Shown here piece by piece: positions 18,207-27,063 of a stretch of DNA of 64,000 bases. Below the pieces are notes generated by a model. It was not told the DNA's origin. It made no database searches and saw only the letters and a list, made by a program, of their open reading frames with translations. The stretch is from an uncultured Porphyromonadaceae bacterium (lineage in GTDB: Bacteria; Bacteroidota; Bacteroidia; Bacteroidales; Muribaculaceae): the NCBI GenBank assembly GCA_947175645.1, contig CAMWNP010000001.1, positions 1-64,000 on the forward strand. Direction: 5' to 3'. The position numbers were made by a program, and so were the translations under genes. Within the stretch, counting starts at the first letter, position 1, and every line of letters starts with the position of its first letter.

Positions 18207-20812
18207 TTTCTTAAAGAGATTGATAACATAAGTTCACGTCCGCGAAGCCATCGCTGGGACTCGTAGGATGATAGTTGGCTGTAGGTTATATAGTTATATG
18301 TCTTTTGATTGTATATGTTGTTCAGCGTTGCGGAGATGTCGATGCGCTTACTCAGTTTAAAGACTAACTTACTGTCAAGCAGGAGTACGTTCTTATAATT
18401 TCCCGCGGTCAGTTCATTGCAGTAGAGGTCTCCCATTAGCCGCCATTCCCATTTTGATCCTGGCATTATGTTGATGAGCAAGGAGTTCTCTATTGCGCCG
18501 ATCCATGAGTTCTTTATTCCGTTCATTTTGAGTTGTCTGTTTGAGAAGTCTATGACATAGTCAAATGTAAGCCAGTTCAGTGGTGCGCCGTTAATTTTTG
18601 CACTGACATTCCATCCCACACTCACTGAATTGACAGAGTTGTTTTCAGACATCAGATGTGTTTCCGCTCGGTTGAACGAGGCGCTGACATTTACTGAACC
18701 TCGCATGAAATCAAGAGTTTTACCTACCTTACCCATTGCCATGAAATTCTGTGCGTCGCTTTTGGCATCGGAATAGGAATACACAATATAGTCGCCATAA
18801 AGTTGCTGCATCATGGTATAAGGCAAATGAGACCATGACTGCATTGCCATAATGTTGGCGAATACTCCTTTACGGGTGTGTTTGTATGTGAAGTTACCAG
18901 ATATTCGTTGGGATGCAGTGTTGTAAAAATCATCTACTCCCTTTTTGAATGTGCGGTAGTCGGTCATGATGAATCCGGATTGAATCATATTTAAATTCAT
19001 TGGAGAACGGCCGGTGCTACCACGTACAGTCATTGAAAAGCGGTTGTTTGGTTTCCAGTTCATGCCGAGCGAGGGGGAGAAGTACACCTCGGAGCGATTG
19101 GCAAGAGCCTTGTCAAAAGTATAATTGGCAAGACTTACCGGAGCGTTGAGGGTGAAATTGACTCGCTTCACCCAGTATTCGAATCGTGGAGTTGCATACG
19201 TGGTAAAGTAATTGGTATTGAGCACATTTTCTGTCTCTCCCGATATATTTTCGACTTGCAAAGCGATTCCGCCTGTGGAGTTGTCCAAACCGTGCAGTTC
19301 AGAATTCAGTGAACGCAAATATCCTTTTATTCCTCCTTCCACGCTGATTGTTATACCTTTTATCAAGAATGCATAGGCTGCACTCTGATTTGTGTAAAAC
19401 GCATGTTCGCCAATATGCTGGCCAAGTGGATTACCGTACATGGAGACATTTAGTGTCTGGGGCAACGATTCCCATTCGGTATTGCTCTGGAATGTTACGA
19501 GGTGTTTACCGTTGAGCCTTTTGATCATCTTGAATTTGTCGGCTACATAACAGTCCGGTAATTGCGTGGACTGTTCGTTTGGCAAAGAGCCTGTCATTCT
19601 GAGTTTAAGATCATTCCAGTTAAAGTTAGCGGATAGAGTGTTGTTAATGAATGTGGCCTTTTGGTTAACCTCATATATGAACTTGCCGGAAAGCGAGTGA
19701 GTGCGGCTTCGACCGTTCCTGTCCTCGGCAATGATGCGGTTTCCTGATTCAAGGAAATATGTGGTGATATCGGTGGCTTTAGCAGTGACACGGTTGAACG
19801 AATAATCAATTTGTGACTTGAACTCGGCGTTTTTCATTTTCCAAAGAGTATTTGCAGATATCAATGCCGAGCGGTTGAAGAGAGTACGCTTCATACTTAG
19901 ATTCGGAACATCAGGCAACATTACACTGACATACCGGCTCAGTCCGGACTCCCGACGCGAAGCAAAAAAATCTGTTGCACTTGCGGAAATATCCTCACCG
20001 AAGTTGTTTGTCCTGACGGTTGTAATATTTTGAAATCCCGGCATTACGGCCATGGCAAACAGTTCTCCGTCCCACAATATCCCTTCAGGTTGTCCGGAAT
20101 AACCTACTCCGGCATCACCGTGAAAAGTCCATGCTGCTTTCGCCTTATTCTTAAGTTTAAGATTAATGGCAGCCTTGTCGGAGAAACTGATACCGGTCAA
20201 TACCTGCATTGGCTGGTGGTTTTCCAGGACCTCTACTGCTCCAACATCCTCATGGCTGATCCCGTTTGTCGCTATGCCATATTTCCCGCCAAGCAGGTCT
20301 GAACCTTCGATATAAAACTTATTGATGTCCTCACCCTGGTATTGTATTTTTCCGGTAGTACCCACGTTTATCCCGGGCATGCGTTTAAGGACGTCACCTA
20401 TGGATCTGTCCTGATTCTGCGCGAAACTGTTCACGAGATAAGATATTGTATCGCCCTGCTCCCTTATCGGATCCGCTTTTACGGTTACTTCCTTCAAAAG
20501 GGTCTGACCAGGCTCAAGTTTTATGATTACCGGAGAATCTAAATTGTTAAGTGACAGAGATTTCACTGTGAATCCTATCATTGTGACTTCAAGGGTAAAA
20601 CCGGGAGAAGCGGTCAGTTGAAGTGAGAAACTGCCGTCACCCTTTGTTGTGGTAAATTTCTTTATTTTCCCATTGTCATCTTTTATTATGACAGATGCGC
20701 CTGAAAGTGGCTCGTTATATTCCTTGTCAATGACTTTGCCTGATACGGTTATTTGGGCGTGGGCGCTATAAGAGATGAAGAATAGAAGAAGTAATATTAT
20801 AAGTCGGTTCAT
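18203..20812 (-). CDS. TonB-dependent receptor-like outer-membrane protein
   Basis: An 869-residue outer-membrane protein. After the signal peptide (1-19, AHAQ) comes a carboxypeptidase-regulatory-like beta-sandwich (about 20-105: VSGKVIDKEYNEPLSGASV), then a plug region with IGDVLKRMPGINV and FYIEGSDLLGGKYG, and a large beta barrel ending LMLSISLRK. It resembles the OMP_b-brl_3 group that pairs with GLPGLI genes. The ligand is unknown. It overlaps the broken upstream GLPGLI gene and the intact downstream one by ATGA on both sides, so three or four genes form one translation-coupled operon under the palindrome-bearing promoter at 21689-21740. Confidence 0.9.
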   Translation of the reverse strand: MNRLIILLLLFFISYSAHAQITVSGKVIDKEYNEPLSGASVIIKDDNGKIKKFTTTKGDGSFSLQLTASPGFTLEVTMIGFTVKSLSLNNLDSPVIIKLEPGQTLLKEVTVKADPIREQGDTISYLVNSFAQNQDRSIGDVLKRMPGINVGTTGKIQYQGEDINKFYIEGSDLLGGKYGIATNGISHEDVGAVEVLENHQPMQVLTGISFSDKAAINLKLKNKAKAAWTFHGDAGVGYSGQPEGILWDGELFAMAVMPGFQNITTVRTNNFGEDISASATDFFASRRESGLSRYVSVMLPDVPNLSMKRTLFNRSALISANTLWKMKNAEFKSQIDYSFNRVTAKATDITTYFLESGNRIIAEDRNGRSRTHSLSGKFIYEVNQKATFINNTLSANFNWNDLKLRMTGSLPNEQSTQLPDCYVADKFKMIKRLNGKHLVTFQSNTEWESLPQTLNVSMYGNPLGQHIGEHAFYTNQSAAYAFLIKGITISVEGGIKGYLRSLNSELHGLDNSTGGIALQVENISGETENVLNTNYFTTYATPRFEYWVKRVNFTLNAPVSLANYTFDKALANRSEVYFSPSLGMNWKPNNRFSMTVRGSTGRSPMNLNMIQSGFIMTDYRTFKKGVDDFYNTASQRISGNFTYKHTRKGVFANIMAMQSWSHLPYTMMQQLYGDYIVYSYSDAKSDAQNFMAMGKVGKTLDFMRGSVNVSASFNRAETHLMSENNSVNSVSVGWNVSAKINGAPLNWLTFDYVIDFSNRQLKMNGIKNSWIGAIENSLLINIMPGSKWEWRLMGDLYCNELTAGNYKNVLLLDSKLVFKLSKRIDISATLNNIYNQKTYNYITYSQLSSYESQRWLRGRELMLSISLRK

Positions 20813-21672
20813 AGGTCATGGGAATAATTCGTTTCTTCAAAATCATGGTTTGGTGATTGTTTCTTTTCCTTAGATGGTTTGGGTACATTACCAAACATAG
20901 CGCTCATTTTGGATGCGAAGTCAGAGTTCACATGTTTCCACTTGTTATTAAAAAACTTTTCACGGCTCACCTGCTGAACACCCCTTTTTTCAGTATAACA
21001 TAGGAACCCAACATCGGGAATCCCGTTTTGCCTTATGCTACTCGCCAGAAACAGATATTCATTATTGCTGTCATTACCTTCAAGTATCAGTCCCGGTAGT
21101 CCGCAGAGTTTCCATGGCCCATCCTGAACGGGAATCTCAGGTGTGAACCATGCTGTTCAGCGTCGTCCTCTGAAATCAGCAGTTGCCTTAAAACATTCAT
21201 ATCCCAGAATTTCTTTTGTTTCATCAAAAATTTACCAGTCCGGTTTTTCCCAATCCTCTTCATATATCCAGTGGGTCATATCGAAGTAGGAGGTTTCCGT
21301 TATTTTCCCCTCCGGATAGTTCTTATGGATTACGCTCCAGTATCTTCCGCTACGTGATAGGATTGTGCGGTCGTGTTCTTTTGGATCTTTTTCAAATGAG
21401 GCGATCTCCATTTGCCAATAAAGATCCGGCGCACAGTACATTAGTGAGTCACGGTAATAGTGGGGAACAGAACAGTAGAATGACATTCTTTCGCCGATTC
21501 TGAGCATGGTTTCTTCACTGTAGAAATCGGATTCACGTCTGGTGGTGTCTGTTATCTCTGTGCGTGTGTAGTGCACCTCAAGCACGGCAGGCTCCGGATT
21601 CCGGAACCAATTGACTGCGCCGGATGAAATTGTAACGAACGCCAGAGTTATGTAAATCAATAACCTTTTCAT
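20809..21672 (-). pseudogene. GLPGLI-family gene, broken by two in-frame stops
   Basis: One reading frame of 287 codons runs from the ATG at 21672 to a TGA at 20809-20811 and is interrupted only twice: a TAA at 21232-21234 and a TGA at 21157-21159. The parts read as a signal peptide (MKRLLIYITLAFVTISSGA), the family core, then KEILGYECFKATADFRGRR, a stop, TAWFTPEIPVQDGPWKLCGL and PGLILEGND. The TAA stands where the paralogue has Glu and the TGA stands at the Trp after GRK/GRR, the same codon that is a TAG in the other broken copy. No indel is needed. The final TGA overlaps the receptor start (ATGA). First gene behind the operon promoter. Confidence 0.85.
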
Positions 21673-21688
21673 AATAAACCGATAATTG

Positions 21689-21740
21689 AACTAAATGTTT
21701 AGTTGGTTGCAAATTTATAACTAAAAATTTAGTTTTGCAA
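21689..21740 (-). promoter_or_regulatory. Promoter with two 16-bp palindromic operators
   Basis: On the minus strand TTGC (21737-21740) and TAAATTTG (21710-21717) form a -33/-7 pair 19 bp apart. Two near-identical palindromes AACTAAA-N2-TTTAGTT lie at 21719-21734, between the two boxes, and at 21689-21704, around the expected transcription start. They are 30 bp apart centre to centre, about three helical turns. This is the arrangement of a repressor operator. BlaI/MecI/CopY-type repressors are a candidate because they bind short symmetric AT-rich sites, but no such gene is in the window. Confidence 0.75.
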
Positions 21741-21757
21741 GGGGGACGGTAAATTTT

Positions 21758-21800
21758 TGCAAAAAAAATATGGGATTGTACCAGTTGGCACAACCCCATT
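21758..21800 (-). terminator. Terminator after the MFS transporter gene
   Basis: On the minus strand ATGGGGTTGTGCCA pairs with TGGTACAATCCCAT (21770-21799, with wobbles) and is followed by TATTTTTTTTGC. It lies 23 bp past the MFS stop and separates that gene from the GLPGLI-receptor promoter. Confidence 0.8.
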
Positions 21801-21822
21801 ATATGACTTGTATGTAAGATAG

Positions 21823-23526
21823 TTACATTTCTGCTGATTCAGTCTCTGCTTCGAACGTTTCGGCTGAGGGTTTGATGTTTGGATCTTCAAGACCGAGATG
21901 CTTGGTTTTATTGATGCGGAGAAGTATCAGACCGAGCACAAGTGCCGCCGCACCGAGGGCTGCGAGCATAACAAGGGGTGCGGTATAATTGTAACTTACG
22001 GCTGCTTCTTCCGGAGTCAATGTTCCGTTGGCTAAGCCTTCCGTTATCTGGGGGTTTGTGTTATCGAGCACCTTACCGATGAGAAGAGGGAAAAGCCAGA
22101 GACCGATATTCTGAATCCAGAAAATCAGTGCATAAGCCGATCCGATGATTTTTTCATCGACAAGTTTGGGAACACTGGGCCAGAGTGATGCGGGGACGAG
22201 GGAGAACGAAGCGCCTAACACAAGAATCGTGAGGTACGCCACGGTTACTCCGGCTATAGGACTATCCTTGAACTGTGGCAGGATGAACGCGAAAGTAAGG
22301 TGGCATGCTATTAGCAGGAGGGAGCCTAAAACAAGCATTGAAGCAGCCTTACCTTTGTTATCGACATAGTTTCCGAGGATGGGGGTGATTCCTACGGCGA
22401 GAAGGGGGAAAACCGCGAAAATTGTACTTGCTGACTGGCGCATATATCCCATGTAACAGAAGGCAATCAATGACACTATAGCCAGTGCAAGCATGGAGTA
22501 TTTGATGACCTTGTTCTTGGAGAAGTTGCTTGCGAAGGATGCTGCGGCAACTACAATCATGATGATGTACTGGATAATGGTGACGGTGTCGGATGCCCAG
22601 AAGGAGTCAGGTGCAACATCAGTGAACGAGAGGTTACACTGGAGCATGTTGACAGCATATTTCTGGAACGGGAAGATGGCCGAATAGTAGAGCACGCAGA
22701 GCAGTGCTACCAACCAGAAGCCGCTGCTGCTGAGGATTTTGCCCAGATCGCTGAGTCGGAAAGGTTCGTCACCTTCCTCTTTGATGTTTGTCTGACGGTC
22801 AAGTTTACGGTCCATGAAGAAGTAGACGATAAACATCATAAGGGCAATCATCAGAAGTATCACTCCGAATGCCACAGAGCGTGAAACACTGATTACTCCA
22901 CCGAGTTCGGCGAACATGGGGGAGAAGATCATACATGTTGCCACACCCAGACGTGCGAGTGCCATTTCAGAACCCATTGCGAGTGCCATCTCACGACCCT
23001 GGAACCATTTTACGATACCGCGGCTTACGGTAATACCGGCCATTTCCACACCGCAACCGAAAATCATGAATCCAACGGCTGAAAACTTGGCTGAGGCCGG
23101 CATCCCTTCATAAAAAGGTGCTATGCCGAGTTCCTGGAAACCGGGGATATAGTTCAGATGGTTGGTGAACCATACGTCAAGACTGCTATCCTGGAACATA
23201 TCGGTCAGTGCATACCAGTTGATGGTGGCACCAATGAGCATGACTGCTCCGGAGAGGAGGGCGGTGAAGCGAACTCCCATTTTGTCAAGTATGATACCTG
23301 CAAAAATTAGGAAGAAGATAAACACGTTGAGGAATGTCTCAGCGCCCTGCATGGTTCCGAATGCAGTGGAATCCCATCCGCGGGTTGACTGCAGCAAGTC
23401 TTTGATGGGTGAGAGAATGTCCATAAAAATATATGAACAGAACATTGCGAAGGCAAGAAGTCCCAAAGCGGTCCAGCGTGCCCAGGCTTTGTCATTCAAA
23501 TTCTGATGTACGGCGGTTGTTTGCAT
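21823..23526 (-). CDS. MFS transporter
   Basis: A 567-residue major facilitator with about 12 membrane segments split by a cytosolic loop near residues 235-265 (MDRKLDRQTNIKEEGDEPF). The N half has GWDSTAFGTMQGAETFLNVF and GIILDKMGVRF, which is the family's loop 2-3 motif G-x-x-x-D-(K/R)-x-G. A long periplasmic insertion follows helix 2 (about 105-150). The closing segment is a charged cytosolic tail. Substrate unknown. A TAATTTTG box stands at 23579-23586, 53 bp upstream of the ATG. Single gene with its own terminator. Confidence 0.88.
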   Translation of the reverse strand: MQTTAVHQNLNDKAWARWTALGLLAFAMFCSYIFMDILSPIKDLLQSTRGWDSTAFGTMQGAETFLNVFIFFLIFAGIILDKMGVRFTALLSGAVMLIGATINWYALTDMFQDSSLDVWFTNHLNYIPGFQELGIAPFYEGMPASAKFSAVGFMIFGCGVEMAGITVSRGIVKWFQGREMALAMGSEMALARLGVATCMIFSPMFAELGGVISVSRSVAFGVILLMIALMMFIVYFFMDRKLDRQTNIKEEGDEPFRLSDLGKILSSSGFWLVALLCVLYYSAIFPFQKYAVNMLQCNLSFTDVAPDSFWASDTVTIIQYIIMIVVAAASFASNFSKNKVIKYSMLALAIVSLIAFCYMGYMRQSASTIFAVFPLLAVGITPILGNYVDNKGKAASMLVLGSLLLIACHLTFAFILPQFKDSPIAGVTVAYLTILVLGASFSLVPASLWPSVPKLVDEKIIGSAYALIFWIQNIGLWLFPLLIGKVLDNTNPQITEGLANGTLTPEEAAVSYNYTAPLVMLAALGAAALVLGLILLRINKTKHLGLEDPNIKPSAETFEAETESAEM

Positions 23527-23578
23527 TTTATATTTAATAAGATGTGTGAATAATCGGTTTATCTTTCTTTACGTTGTG

Positions 23579-23626
23579 CAAAATTATATAAAAACTTTCA
23601 TATCCGAAATTTTTTTTTTAAGTTTG
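23579..23626. promoter_or_regulatory. Divergent -7 boxes for MFS and AI-2E-type genes
   Basis: TAATTTTG on the minus strand (23579-23586) serves the MFS gene, and TAAGTTTG on the plus strand (23619-23626) serves the AI-2E-family gene. The two boxes are 32 bp apart. Neither has a clean TTG at the -33 position, so both are judged by the -7 box and position only. Confidence 0.5.
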
Positions 23627-23695
23627 TAGTTATTTTGGAAACCAAAGCATCTTTATGAAAATAAAGGGGTAAAAAAAGAATCTAAACGTCAGGTT

Positions 23696-24799
23696 ATGCT
23701 CACAAAACAGCCATTTACATTTGACAGGGTAGTGCGACTGCTTATCACCACTGCAGTTGTGGTGGCGGTCATAATTCTGGTCAATCTGCTCAAGGATGTG
23801 CTTCTGCCGTTCCTTGTGGGATGTCTGATAGCCTACATGCTTGAGCCCATAGTGCAGTATAACAGGACAACGCTTCACCTCCGGGGCAGAGTAATTGCCG
23901 TGTTCGTCACTCTGTTTGAAATAACCACACTTCTCTCAATCATAGGATATTTCATGATTCCGTCATTAATTACCGAGATTTCGCAGGTTGGAGATTTGCT
24001 CAAGCAGTATGCCACAAGCGATGTGTCAACTCCGTTTCTGCCTAAGGAACTTCATGAAATTTTGCGTGACAATATCAATTTTGAAGAAATTGCCTTGCAG
24101 TTCACCAATCAGGATTACATGAAGATTATCAACGGCTCATGGAGTGTTGTGACAGGAAGCGTCAATGCCATTCTTTATCTTCTTGAATGGCTGCTCACAT
24201 TTATATATGTGGTATTCATAATGATTGACTATGAAGACCTTATGCGCGGGTTCCGTTCGCTTGTGCCCGGGCCTTACCGTAAGCGGGTTTTCTCACTTGG
24301 AAATGCCGTGAAAAAGTCCATGAATCACTATTTTCGCGGGCAGGCGCTTATTGCCTTTCTTGTAGCCATTCTTTACAGTATCGGATTCTCGATAATTGGC
24401 ATTCCTCTGGCGGTGGTCATAGGAATCATCATCGGCATTCTTTTCATGATACCATACATGCAGTTTATAACCATTATTCCGGTGACATTACTGTGTCTGG
24501 TGTACTCTGTAGACATACACATTGACTTCTGGACACTCTGGTGGGAATGTATGGCCGTATATGCTGTAGTTCAGGCGATAGCGGACCTTGTTCTTACTCC
24601 TAAGATAATGGGGAAGGCCATGGGTTTGAATCCGGCAATCATTCTTCTTTCCATTTCTGTATGGGGAACACTGTTGGGTGTGATCGGACTCATCATAGCC
24701 CTACCTGCAACTACACTCGTGATAGATTACTACAGCCGACTGCTGCAGAAGCGCGAGCGTGAGCGTTTCCAGCGTGAACTGAATAATTTTGAACCATAA
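23696..24799 (+). CDS. AI-2E family transporter (PerM/TqsA-like)
   Basis: A 367-residue integral membrane protein of the AI-2 exporter superfamily. Hydrophobic segments fall near 15-35, 37-55, 65-90, 155-175, 210-250, 255-285 and 305-345, with the family's central amphipathic region between the third and fourth. The SIIGIPLAVVIGIIIGILFMIPY and LNPAIILLSISVWGTLLGVIG stretches are characteristic. Members include TqsA and various sodium/proton antiporters, so signal export is not implied. The relA-like gene starts 50 bp downstream. Confidence 0.9.
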   Translation: MLTKQPFTFDRVVRLLITTAVVVAVIILVNLLKDVLLPFLVGCLIAYMLEPIVQYNRTTLHLRGRVIAVFVTLFEITTLLSIIGYFMIPSLITEISQVGDLLKQYATSDVSTPFLPKELHEILRDNINFEEIALQFTNQDYMKIINGSWSVVTGSVNAILYLLEWLLTFIYVVFIMIDYEDLMRGFRSLVPGPYRKRVFSLGNAVKKSMNHYFRGQALIAFLVAILYSIGFSIIGIPLAVVIGIIIGILFMIPYMQFITIIPVTLLCLVYSVDIHIDFWTLWWECMAVYAVVQAIADLVLTPKIMGKAMGLNPAIILLSISVWGTLLGVIGLIIALPATTLVIDYYSRLLQKRERERFQRELNNFEP

Positions 24800-24849
24800 C
24801 CATTGAGGTTATTAATCCAGTAACAATTTCGTTAAATAAATTCCGGGAC

Positions 24850-27063
24850 ATGGCTGAGAATTATTTCAAACCTGAAGAACGTACAGAGTTCTTCAAACTA
24901 TATAAGAAACTGAACAAAATGGCGGGTCAGGTTGCTGAACCCGGAGATGCCTTGCGGCTGAAGCAACAAATACGTGACGGTATTGCTCGGGGGTATTATA
25001 CACGTGACCGTTTCGGTTTGAATCAGTTGCTCCATAATCTGGAAACGGCCATGATTCTTACTGAAAGTCTGTCGCCTGACAGAAATATGACCGTGGCCAT
25101 ACTGCTTCAGCCACTTGTAGCAAAGGAGTACATTACGGAAAGCGAGGTTGAGGAAGAGTGGGGTGAGGATGTCCTCAAACTTTTGCGTGGGCTGATTAAG
25201 GTATCGACTCTTTATTCTCACCGGGCGGCTGTGGAAAGCGAAAATTTCCGCCGTCTGTTGATGACTTTTGCTGATGACATCCGCGTGATCATCATAATGA
25301 TTGTTGACCGTCTGGCACTTATGCGACGCATCAATCACCATCCGAATGAATCATTCGTTCAGGATGTGGCATACGAATCGAACTATCTTTACGCACCTCT
25401 CGCCCACAGACTGGGTCTATATGCCATAAAGTCCGAACTCGAGGATATGTCGCTTAAATACACCAACCGTGAGGTGTATACTGAAATAGCCCACAAACTG
25501 AATGAAACAAAAGCGGTGCGTGATGCTTATATAGCCTCTTTCATAGCCCCGCTGAAAGAAAAACTGGAAGCGTCAGGACTTAACTTCGAGATTAAAGGGA
25601 GAACCAAGTCAATTTATTCCATCTGGAACAAAATCCAGAAGCAAAAAACTGATGTTGACAAGATCTATGACCTTTTTGCAATACGCATCATTATTGACAC
25701 TCCGCCGGAAAAAGAGAAAAGTGACTGTTGGCTTGCATACTCTATAGTAACGGATATGTATGTTCCCAACACCAGCCGCCTGAAGGACTGGATTTCAATC
25801 CCTAAAAGCAACGGGTATGAGTCGCTCCACATAACAGTTAAAGGCCCCGAGTCGAAATGGGTTGAGGTGCAGATACGCACTCATCGCATGGATCTTGTGG
25901 CTGAAAAAGGTCTGGCTGCCCACTGGCGTTATAAAGGCATAAAGAGCGAGGGAAATCTTGATGCATGGATGAACAATGTGCGTGATATTCTGGAGGCAGC
26001 AGAGTCAGGTCCTTTTGAACTGATCCGTAATTTCAAGATGGACATTTATTCCAAGGAGGTGTTTGTGTTCACTCCAAAGGGTGACCTTTACAAACTCCCT
26101 TTAGGGGCTTCCCTGCTGGATTTCGCTTTCCATATTCATTCCAAATTGGGATGTATATGCACAGGAGGACTGGTTAACGGAGTCAACAAGAAAATCAATT
26201 ATAAACTCCAGAGCGGTGACACTGTGGAGATTCTGACTTCTCCGCAGCAGTCTCCCAAACTTGACTGGCTTGGTTTTGTGGTGACGTCAAAAGCACGTAA
26301 CAAAATCCGTCAGACTATCAACGAACGTAACAAACAAAGCGCCGATCTTGCAAAAGAATTGTTGCAGCGACGTTTCAAAAACCGTAAGATAGAGATAGAC
26401 GAGGGTTTGATGATGCGTCTGATAAAGAAGATGGGCTATAAGACTGTAACAGATTTCTATGTAGCCATCTCTGACGGGCAACTTGATGTCAACGGAGTGA
26501 TTGACCGTTATCTTGAAATGATACAACAGGCTGCCGCACCTGCGGCGGAAACCCGTTCTGCCGATGAGTTTACGTTTCATAATCCTGCCGGTGATGATAC
26601 TGATCAGACAGGGTCTGATGTGCTCATAATAGGAAATAACGAGGTCAAGGGGCTGAATTACAAATACTCCAAATGTTGTAATCCGGGTTACGGCGACAAG
26701 GTGTTCGGATTCATTTCTGCCGATGGATCAATCAATATTCACAGGGAAACCTGCCCCAATGCAGCGCATATCAAAAGCAAATATCCCTATAGGCTCATTC
26801 CCGTAAAATGGTCAGGGAAAGGTGACCACACCATTGCCATGATAACCATAGTGGGACGTGACGATATAGGCATAGTAACTAATATAACTTCAATAATCAA
26901 CAAGGAGAAGTCAATCACCTTGCGCAACATATCGGTGGATTCCTGCGGGTCGCTTTTTCAGGGCTACGTGGTGGTATGTTCCACTGATGATGCGGCGCTT
27001 CGCCGTGTGATTGACAAACTTAAATCAATTAACGGAGTAAGCAATGTACAGAGAAGCAGTTAA
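24850..27063 (+). CDS. relA: RelA/SpoT-family (p)ppGpp synthetase, hydrolase site lost
   Basis: A 737-residue RSH protein. The N-terminal HD hydrolase domain is degenerate: the His-Asp pair expected in LLHDxxED is Gln87-Pro88 (AILLQPLVAKE), while the later DRLALMR is kept. The synthetase domain is intact (IKGRTKSIYSIWNKI, IYDLFAIRI, SNGYESLHITV, WVEVQIRT). A TGS domain follows (about 395-455), then a helical linker, a zinc-finger-like segment YSKCCNPGYGDKV with HRETC, and a C-terminal ACT domain. It makes the stringent alarmone in response to amino acid starvation, probably on ribosomes, and is unlikely to degrade it. The next gene overlaps by 20 bp. Confidence 0.94.
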   Translation: MAENYFKPEERTEFFKLYKKLNKMAGQVAEPGDALRLKQQIRDGIARGYYTRDRFGLNQLLHNLETAMILTESLSPDRNMTVAILLQPLVAKEYITESEVEEEWGEDVLKLLRGLIKVSTLYSHRAAVESENFRRLLMTFADDIRVIIIMIVDRLALMRRINHHPNESFVQDVAYESNYLYAPLAHRLGLYAIKSELEDMSLKYTNREVYTEIAHKLNETKAVRDAYIASFIAPLKEKLEASGLNFEIKGRTKSIYSIWNKIQKQKTDVDKIYDLFAIRIIIDTPPEKEKSDCWLAYSIVTDMYVPNTSRLKDWISIPKSNGYESLHITVKGPESKWVEVQIRTHRMDLVAEKGLAAHWRYKGIKSEGNLDAWMNNVRDILEAAESGPFELIRNFKMDIYSKEVFVFTPKGDLYKLPLGASLLDFAFHIHSKLGCICTGGLVNGVNKKINYKLQSGDTVEILTSPQQSPKLDWLGFVVTSKARNKIRQTINERNKQSADLAKELLQRRFKNRKIEIDEGLMMRLIKKMGYKTVTDFYVAISDGQLDVNGVIDRYLEMIQQAAAPAAETRSADEFTFHNPAGDDTDQTGSDVLIIGNNEVKGLNYKYSKCCNPGYGDKVFGFISADGSINIHRETCPNAAHIKSKYPYRLIPVKWSGKGDHTIAMITIVGRDDIGIVTNITSIINKEKSITLRNISVDSCGSLFQGYVVVCSTDDAALRRVIDKLKSINGVSNVQRSS

